The translations under genes were made by a program, and so were the position numbers. A model generated the notes under the pieces. The model did no database searches. It was not told the DNA's origin and saw only the letters and a list, made by a program, of their open reading frames with translations. From WHTB01 sp050699035 (GTDB lineage Bacteria; Actinomycetota; Actinomycetes; Propionibacteriales; Nocardioidaceae), in NCBI GenBank assembly GCA_050699035.1, contig JBOHDE010000129.1, forward strand, positions 1 through 10,749: a stretch of DNA of 10,749 nt. The letters are read 5' to 3'. Below are positions 5,839 through 10,749 of this stretch, one piece after another. How positions within the stretch are numbered: the first letter of the stretch is position 1; each line of letters starts with the position of its first letter.

Positions 5839-6962
5839 GAGCCAGCTCCTTCCAGCCGCTCGCGGGTCGGCTCGTGCCGAATCTCGCCGCCATGCGTGAC
5901 GCAGCAGCCGGCCACGACCTCGTCGTCGAAATCGGGGGCGAACGCGCCCTCGGTGGTCATCAGCGTGATCAGGTTGACGAGGTTCTGGGCGTACAGCTTG
6001 CTGGCTGGGCCGGGCATCTGGCTGGGGACGTTGGACGCTCCCCACACCATCGCGTGGCCGATCCGGACCTCCTCGCCGGCGACTGAGCCCTCGACATTGC
6101 CGCCAGTCTCGGCCGCGAGGTCGATCACCACCGAGCCGGGCTTCATCTGCTCGACCATCTCGCGGGTGACCAGCACCGGCGCGGTACGGCCGGGCACGGC
6201 GGCGGTGGTGATCAGCGCATCCGCGGCAGCGATGTACGGCGTGAGCAGCTCGCGCTGTCTCGTCGCCCGGTCCTCGGTCATCTCGCGGGCGTAGCCCCCC
6301 GTGCCCTCCAGCGTCTCCAACTCGAGCTCGATGGGTACGGCGCCCATCGACGCGATCTCCTCGGCCGCCGCGGCGCGCACGTCGTACGCCTTGACCACGG
6401 CGCCGAGCCGCTTGGTGGTCGCGATCGCCTGCAGCCCGGCGACGCCGGCACCGAGGACGACGACCTGGGCCGGCGGGACGGTGCCCGCGGCGGTCATGTT
6501 CAGCGGGAGGAACCGGCGCAGCTTCTCCGCGGCGACGATGGCGGCCCGGTAGCCGCCCACCAGCGCCTGCGAGCTGAGCGCGTCCATCGACTGGGCCCGC
6601 GAGATGCGCGGCACCAGCTCCAGCGCGAACGCCGTGACACCGGCGTCTCGCAGCGCGACCACGATGTCAGTCTCCTGCCCGACCGGTAGGAACGAGAAGG
6701 TCGCCGCGCCCTGCTTGAGCTGCTGCACCCGGCCGATCTCGAGCGGCTGCACCGACAGCACGACCTCGGCCGCCGACAGCGCGTCCGCCTCGATCGTCGC
6801 ACCGGCCTCGCGGTAGAGGTCGTCGGCGTACTCCGCGCCGGCGCCGGCGTCTGGCTCGACGGCGACCTCGTAGCCGAGCGCGGAGAGTTTGCCGACCAGC
6901 TCCGGAACGGCAGCGACCCGGCTCTCGCCGGGCCGCGTCTCCTTGACCACTGCGATCTTCAC
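5835..6962 (-). CDS. pntA1: NAD(P)+ transhydrogenase subunit alpha part 1 (NAD-binding domain)
   Basis: A 375-aa peripheral domain I protein of the alanine dehydrogenase/PntA fold, which binds NAD(H) on the cytosolic side and passes hydride to domain III of PntB. The N-terminus MKIAVVKETRPGESRVAAVP is typical of this family. The dinucleotide-binding GAGVAGLQ begins at G171, followed by the strand-end acidic motif KAYDVRAAAAEE. IDLAAETGGN and MVWGASNVPSQMP are further family blocks. GTG 6962 is chosen because it gives the standard N-terminus and AGG stands 9 nt upstream; a TTG at 6971 would add three residues (MPR). It is the first gene of the operon, separated by 113 bp from the divergent corA-like gene, so its promoter must lie in that gap. 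Confidence 0.95.
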   Translation of the reverse strand: MKIAVVKETRPGESRVAAVPELVGKLSALGYEVAVEPDAGAGAEYADDLYREAGATIEADALSAAEVVLSVQPLEIGRVQQLKQGAATFSFLPVGQETDIVVALRDAGVTAFALELVPRISRAQSMDALSSQALVGGYRAAIVAAEKLRRFLPLNMTAAGTVPPAQVVVLGAGVAGLQAIATTKRLGAVVKAYDVRAAAAEEIASMGAVPIELELETLEGTGGYAREMTEDRATRQRELLTPYIAAADALITTAAVPGRTAPVLVTREMVEQMKPGSVVIDLAAETGGNVEGSVAGEEVRIGHAMVWGASNVPSQMPGPASKLYAQNLVNLITLMTTEGAFAPDFDDEVVAGCCVTHGGEIRHEPTRERLEGAGS

Positions 6963-7002
6963 CCTCGGCAACCTAGAGGCACACAGGCCATCTCGCTACC
7001 AC

Positions 7003-7032
7003 TTGAGAGGGTTGTCTCAGCATGTGTATGCT
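7003..7032 (+). promoter_or_regulatory. candidate housekeeping promoter for the corA-like gene
   Basis: TTGAGA (7003-7008) and TATGCT (7027-7032) are separated by 18 nt. They resemble the -35 and -10 boxes of the principal actinobacterial sigma factor. Transcription would begin near 7039, leaving a leader of about 37 nt before the ATG at 7076. The site lies in the intergenic gap shared with the divergent pnt operon. Confidence 0.4.
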
Positions 7033-7075
7033 GTATCCCATCCGTTTTTCGACGGGCTCGTGCCACGCTGAGCGG

Positions 7076-8059
7076 ATGGAAGCCTGGTTCGTGCAACCCG
7101 ACGGGCTGACCCGGCACTCTTCGGGCGAGATCCCCGGCCTGCTCGAGCGGACCGACGGGATCACCTGGGTAGACGTCGCCAGTTGGGACACCGAGGCCGA
7201 GACCACGCTGATCGAGGTGTTCCGCTGCCACCCGCTGGTGGTCAGCGCCTGCCGGCAGCGCAACCACGTGCCGACCGTGCATGGGTACGCGTCGCACGTG
7301 TTCGTGATCCTGCACGCACCGCTGGCGGGCCAATCCGGTCACGTGCACATGCTGGAGCTCGACCAAGTGGTGGGGCGCAACTACCTCGTCACCGTCCACG
7401 GACCTCTCAACCCTGCGGTCGACCTCGCCGACGCGCTGCGCGACACCGATGGAGTACGCGAGCGGATCGAGCAGGGTCGGTTCCGGCCCCGGTCGGCCGC
7501 CGAGCTGTCGTACGCCATCGGGACCTCGGTCGCCCGCCGCCAGCGGGCGCTGATCGGCGACGTCGCGGAGCGGCTCCCCGACCTCGAGCAGGAGGTGATG
7601 GCGGCCGACTTCCGCCGGCCCGAGGTGCTGCTGGAGCGCCTGTTCCTGTTGCGCCACGAGCTGCTGATCGCTCGCACGATGGCGGCCCAGGCCAACGACG
7701 TGTACGCCCGCATCGGGTCGCTCGAGCGGTTCGTACCCGACGCGGACCGGCCGTTCGCGAAGGACCTGACCGAGCAGTTCGACCGCATCCGGAGCGTCGC
7801 AGACGGCGAGAGCCAGTTCCTCGTCGGGGTCATCGAGCTCTACCAGACCCGGGTCACCACGAAGATGACCGTGGCGATGGAGCGGCTGGCGGTGATCGCC
7901 GCGATCACCCTGCCGGTCACCGCGCTGGCCTCCATCTACGGCATGAACGTCATCGTCAACGACTCGACCCGCATCGTGCAGGTCGTCCTCGTGCTGCTGG
8001 TGATGGCGACGATCAGCGGTGTCCTGCTGCGCTGGACCAAGCGTCAGGGCTGGTGGTGA
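7076..8059 (+). CDS. corA: CorA-family magnesium/divalent cation transport protein
   Basis: A 327-aa membrane protein of the CorA/MIT family, which forms pentameric channels for Mg2+ and sometimes Co2+ or Ni2+. The large N-terminal cytoplasmic domain covers about residues 1-265, including a long helical section (EQEVMAADFRRPEVLLERLF onward). Two C-terminal transmembrane helices follow. The first, LAVIAAITLPVTALASI, ends in the signature YGMN (G289-M290-N291), the selectivity filter of the family. The second is IVQVVLVLLVMATISGVLL, followed by a basic tail (RWTKRQGWW). The usual MPEL-like loop after GMN is replaced by VIVNDST. The frame extends upstream to 7022, but ATG 7076 gives the better N-terminus and leaves room for the promoter. 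Its ribosome-binding site is weak. The 3' end overlaps that of the convergent peptidase gene by 16 bp. Confidence 0.9.
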   Translation: MEAWFVQPDGLTRHSSGEIPGLLERTDGITWVDVASWDTEAETTLIEVFRCHPLVVSACRQRNHVPTVHGYASHVFVILHAPLAGQSGHVHMLELDQVVGRNYLVTVHGPLNPAVDLADALRDTDGVRERIEQGRFRPRSAAELSYAIGTSVARRQRALIGDVAERLPDLEQEVMAADFRRPEVLLERLFLLRHELLIARTMAAQANDVYARIGSLERFVPDADRPFAKDLTEQFDRIRSVADGESQFLVGVIELYQTRVTTKMTVAMERLAVIAAITLPVTALASIYGMNVIVNDSTRIVQVVLVLLVMATISGVLLRWTKRQGWW

Positions 8060-10029
8060 CCTGCTGCCTGCGGCTCCAGGTGCCGGCCGAAGAACTCGAG
8101 GATCAGCTCCGCGCGCTGCCGCCGATGGACCGGTGAGCCCGACCGCGACATCTCGTGCCCCTCCGCCGGGAAGCGCACCAGCTCGACCTCCTTCTCCGCC
8201 AGTCGCAGCGCGACGAACAGCTGCTCGGCCTGCTCGATCGCGCACCGCAGGTCCTCCTCGGCGTGCAAGATCAGCAGCGGGGTGTCGATCTCGCGTACGT
8301 AGGTGATCGGTGACATCGACAGCCACAGCTCGGGATCGTCGAGGTGACCCACGCCGAACCAGGACCGGAACGCCCCGGCGCCGTCCGACGACCACTCCTG
8401 GCTGAGCAGGTTGTTGCAGGACCGCTCGCTGCAGGCCGCCGTGAACCGGTCGGTGTGGCCGACGACCCACGACGTCATGTAACCGCCGTAGCTGCCCCCG
8501 AGGATGCCGAGCCGGTCGGAGTCGACGAACGCGTGCGTCTCGACCGCATGGTCGACCACCGCCATCACGTCGTCGTAGTCGACGCTCCCCCAGCCGGTGC
8601 CGCCGAGCGGAGCGCCGCAGATGGCCCGGCCGAAAGCCTCCTCACGGCCCGAGCTTCCCCGCGGGTTGCACAGGAGTACGACGTACCCGGCGCGGGCCTG
8701 GAGCTGGAACTCGTCGAAGAAGCGGTTGCCGTACTGGGTGAACGGACCGCCGTGCACGTTGACCAGCATGGGGTACGACGCCGCCGGGTCGAAGTCGGGC
8801 GGAGTCACCAGCCACGCGTCCAGCTCGACCGTGCCATCGGTCGAGGGCACCGTGAACTGCTCGTACGGGCGGAGCTGTGCCTGGGTCGCGAACGCCGCGG
8901 TCAGGTCGGTGAGCGGTCGGGCCTTGCCACCGTCGAGGACGTACAGCTCCCCCGGTCGCGTCGGCGTCGACAGCGTGATCGCGATCGTGCCCGCCGCCGC
9001 GTCGTACCCGGTCACGCAACCGGCCTCGCTCCAGACCGGCTCGGGCGGCGTCGAACCGTCGGCGGCGACGCGGTAGAGGTGCACGTCGCCGCGGTCCTCG
9101 GCGCACACCAGCAGGGTCTCGTCGTCGACCCAGTGCGGCCGGCGGGCTCCCGGGTACGGCGCGAAGGTGCGGTCCAGCCGGTCGGACACCCACCGATGCT
9201 CGCCACCGTGCACATCGACCACACCGACGTGCCGGTTATGGGGGTACGTCGCCGCGTCGTCCGTGCCGAGGAGGGCCACTCGGCTGCCGTCCGGCGAGAC
9301 GCTCGGGTTGTCGTAGTCGCCGATGGTTCCGGTGAGCCGGGTGCGCTCGCCGGAGCCGACGTCGATCGCGTGCAGGTCGACCTTGAGGTCGAGGTCCCAG
9401 GTGGCGTGCGTCGCCCCGCTCACGATCAGCGTCGACGAGTCGGGAGTCCAGGCCGGGCCGCCCAGCTGGTGCTCGCCCGGCGTGAGGTTGCGCGGCGGTG
9501 CGGAGCCGTCGGCGGGGACGACGTAGACGTGCTGGGGTCGGTCGACGACGAAGCCCTCGTTGTCGAGCCGGGCGAATAACCGGGTGATCCGGCGTGGGGG
9601 CTGCCTGCGCTCGTCGTCGTCGGACAGCCGATCGTCCCGGGTGCGGGTGGTGAACGCGATCTGCCGCCCGTCCGGCGACCATTGCAGCCCGCCCGCGCCC
9701 TCCGGCAGCTTCGCCAGCGTCACCACCTCGCCGCCGGTGCGCACCGGCGCGACGTGCATCGAGCTCTTCGCCTGCTCGCCCTCGCCTCGGGTCGACGTGA
9801 ACGCCAGCCGCCCACCGTCGGGCGACCAGGTCGGGTTGGCGTCTTTGTGGTCGCCGGACGTGAACGGCAACGGCGCCGAGGAGCCGTCCACCGCCGCGAG
9901 CCAGACCTGGCTGCGGTACGTGTTGTCATCGAGGTCGGCCCGCTGGACGACGAACGCGACCGTCGTCCCGTCGGGTGACACTGCGGGCTGGGCAACGTCG
10001 ATGAGGGCACCGAGATCATCAGGCAGCAT
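8044..10029 (-). CDS. S9 family (prolyl oligopeptidase-type) serine peptidase
   Basis: A 661-aa protein with an N-terminal beta-propeller and a C-terminal alpha/beta-hydrolase domain, the layout of acylaminoacyl- and dipeptidyl-peptidases of family S9. The propeller (about residues 10-390) shows repeated blade motifs: AVSPDGTTVAFV, TWSPDGGRLAFTS, QWSPDGRQIAFTT, AWTPDSSTLIVSG and SVSPDGSRVALLG. The catalytic triad is visible: Ser513 in GGSYGGYM, Asp593 in HAEEDLRC and His625 in PAEGHEMSR. The oxyanion-hole region NVHGGPFTQYG is also present. No signal peptide is seen, so it should be cytosolic and cleave short peptides that enter the propeller tunnel. ATG 10029 has AGGG about 8 nt upstream. 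The substrate is not known. Its tail overlaps the end of the corA-like gene on the other strand. Confidence 0.93.
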   Translation of the reverse strand: MLPDDLGALIDVAQPAVSPDGTTVAFVVQRADLDDNTYRSQVWLAAVDGSSAPLPFTSGDHKDANPTWSPDGGRLAFTSTRGEGEQAKSSMHVAPVRTGGEVVTLAKLPEGAGGLQWSPDGRQIAFTTRTRDDRLSDDDERRQPPRRITRLFARLDNEGFVVDRPQHVYVVPADGSAPPRNLTPGEHQLGGPAWTPDSSTLIVSGATHATWDLDLKVDLHAIDVGSGERTRLTGTIGDYDNPSVSPDGSRVALLGTDDAATYPHNRHVGVVDVHGGEHRWVSDRLDRTFAPYPGARRPHWVDDETLLVCAEDRGDVHLYRVAADGSTPPEPVWSEAGCVTGYDAAAGTIAITLSTPTRPGELYVLDGGKARPLTDLTAAFATQAQLRPYEQFTVPSTDGTVELDAWLVTPPDFDPAASYPMLVNVHGGPFTQYGNRFFDEFQLQARAGYVVLLCNPRGSSGREEAFGRAICGAPLGGTGWGSVDYDDVMAVVDHAVETHAFVDSDRLGILGGSYGGYMTSWVVGHTDRFTAACSERSCNNLLSQEWSSDGAGAFRSWFGVGHLDDPELWLSMSPITYVREIDTPLLILHAEEDLRCAIEQAEQLFVALRLAEKEVELVRFPAEGHEMSRSGSPVHRRQRAELILEFFGRHLEPQAAGHHQP

Positions 10030-10110
10030 GCGCTGACCCTAGGACAGCGCGACCGCCACCGTCGCGCGAGTTTCGGCCACCTTTCCGACCGCCCCTCCCC
10101 GGTGCCGCTC

Positions 10111-10171
10111 GGTGAGTGTGACGAGTTGGTTGCGACACGCCGGCGTGTCGCGCCAACTCGTCACACTCACC
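10111..10171. terminator. 61-nt near-perfect hairpin after menB (terminator or dispersed palindromic repeat)
   Basis: The 19-nt arm 10111-10129 (GGTGAGTGTGACGAGTTGG) is the exact complement of 10153-10171. Between them lies the 20-bp palindrome GCGACACGCCGGCGTGTCGC (10132-10151), with only TT on one side and G on the other unpaired. The folded form would have 19 bp, a small internal loop, then about 8 bp closing on a tetraloop. It starts 15 nt beyond the menB stop codon, which suits a terminator, but there is no U-tract. Its length and perfection also suit a dispersed intergenic repeat. The rest of the gap between the S9 gene and menB shows nothing else. Confidence 0.7.
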
Positions 10172-10186
10172 GGTGGGATGGACCGA

Positions 10187-10749
10187 TCAGTAGTACCAGG
10201 GGTACGGCGACCAGTCGGGGGCGCGCTTCTCGAGGAACGCGTCCCGCCCTTCGGCGGCCTCGTCGGTCATGTACGCCAGCCGGGTCGTCTCGCCGGCGAA
10301 GAGCTGTTGGCCGACCAACCCGTCGTCGATCAGGTTGAACGAGTACTTCAGCATCCGCTGCGCCGTCGGCGACTTCCCGTTCACCTTGCGGCCCCACTCG
10401 AGTGCGGTCTTCTCCAGCTCCGCATGGGGAACGACGGCGTTGACCATCCCCATCCGGTACGCCGCGTCGGCGTCGTACTCATCACCGAGGAAGAAGATCT
10501 CGCGGGCGAACTTCTGCCCGACCTGCCGCGCGAGGTACGCCGACCCGAAGCCGCCATCGAAGCTCGCCACGTCGGCGTCGGTCTGCTTGAACCGCGCATG
10601 CTCGGCCGAGGCGAGGGTCAGGTCGGCGACGACGTGCAGCGAGTGCCCGCCACCCGCGGCCCAGCCGGGCACGACGCAGATGACGACCTTCGGCATGAAC
10701 CGGATCAGCCGCTGGCACTCCAGGATGTGCAGCCGGCCGAGCCGCGCCT
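10187..10749 (-). CDS. menB: 1,4-dihydroxy-2-naphthoyl-CoA synthase, partial (5' end beyond window)
   Basis: The C-terminal 186 residues of MenB, a crotonase-fold enzyme that closes the second ring of the naphthoquinone by cyclising o-succinylbenzoyl-CoA in menaquinone synthesis. The frame stays open to the window edge (GRLHILECQRLIRFMPKVV), so the ATG at 10696 is internal and about 110-120 residues are missing. The oxyanion-hole segment is PGWAAGGGHSLHVVADL. QTDADVASFDGG matches the active-site loop that in the Mycobacterium tuberculosis enzyme carries Asp185, Ser190 and Asp192. The invariant C-terminus DWSPYPWYY contributes an active-site tyrosine from a neighbouring subunit. All key residues in view are present. 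A strong hairpin follows the stop by 15 nt, so menB probably ends its transcript here. Confidence 0.95.
   Translation of the reverse strand, partial: ARLGRLHILECQRLIRFMPKVVICVVPGWAAGGGHSLHVVADLTLASAEHARFKQTDADVASFDGGFGSAYLARQVGQKFAREIFFLGDEYDADAAYRMGMVNAVVPHAELEKTALEWGRKVNGKSPTAQRMLKYSFNLIDDGLVGQQLFAGETTRLAYMTDEAAEGRDAFLEKRAPDWSPYPWYY

Noticed and set aside
4463..5899. A 478-codon open frame on the + strand opposite pntB
   Set aside because: Low-complexity His/Gln/Asp/Arg-rich product, antisense to a clear transhydrogenase gene.
6959..8470. A 503-codon open frame on the minus strand opposite the corA-like gene
   Set aside because: No domain, Arg/Gly/Val-rich shadow of CorA; the intervening S9 gene on the same strand is in another frame and well supported.
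8344..9579. A 411-codon open frame on the + strand opposite the S9 peptidase
   Set aside because: Composition typical of antisense GC-rich sequence; the opposite strand has a complete catalytic triad and propeller repeats.
1..10749. A new defence, toxin-antitoxin or biosynthetic system
   Set aside because: No nuclease, toxin-antitoxin pair, reverse transcriptase, transposase or secondary-metabolite core gene is visible; nearly all genes are known housekeeping families.

Overview
The window is high-GC DNA with short intergenic gaps, GTG starts, 4-nt start/stop overlaps and weak Shine-Dalgarno sites. It also holds a tadA plus tRNA-adenosine-deaminase-associated gene pair, a three-subunit proton-translocating transhydrogenase and menB (menaquinone). 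Together these point to an actinobacterium. A strong GTAC/CGTACG bias and the gene types would fit the Propionibacteriales (Nocardioides/Kribbella-like), but that is only an inference.

Left segment (1-1840, + strand). An ECF sigma factor with a C-terminal SnoaL-like domain is followed by a HAD-family phosphatase gene broken by a one-base insertion. This segment is poor in the GTAC word that is common in the rest of the window. It abuts the 3' end of a tRNA gene, so it may be an acquired or decaying accessory segment.

Region 1842-3001 (minus strand). The tRNA-deaminase-associated gene overlaps tadA by 4 nt. A tRNA-Ser(CGA) with encoded CCA follows 31 nt after tadA, and then a 14-bp perfect hairpin, probably the terminator. 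Divergent from this unit is upp (uracil phosphoribosyltransferase, 3061-3702, +), which may be leaderless.

Region 3763-6962 (minus strand). The transhydrogenase genes pntA1, pntA2 and pntB form a tightly coupled operon with two ATGA overlaps. After pntB comes a 229-bp gap carrying two copies of an AT-rich palindrome spaced 52 bp apart, and then a 44-codon gene for a single-span membrane protein. The twin palindromes and this small gene are the least explained part of the window.

Region 7003-10029. A CorA-type divalent-cation transporter runs on the + strand, divergent from pnt. Its 3' end overlaps that of a cytosolic S9 (prolyl oligopeptidase family) peptidase on the minus strand.

Right end (10111-10749, minus strand). 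A 61-nt near-perfect hairpin lies just downstream of menB, which runs off the window edge.

Most of the window is ordinary housekeeping or conserved actinobacterial sequence. No defence system, CRISPR array, transposase or integrase is visible. The items worth a second look are the twin palindromes with the small membrane protein, the broken HAD gene in an atypical segment beside a tRNA, and the long hairpin after menB.
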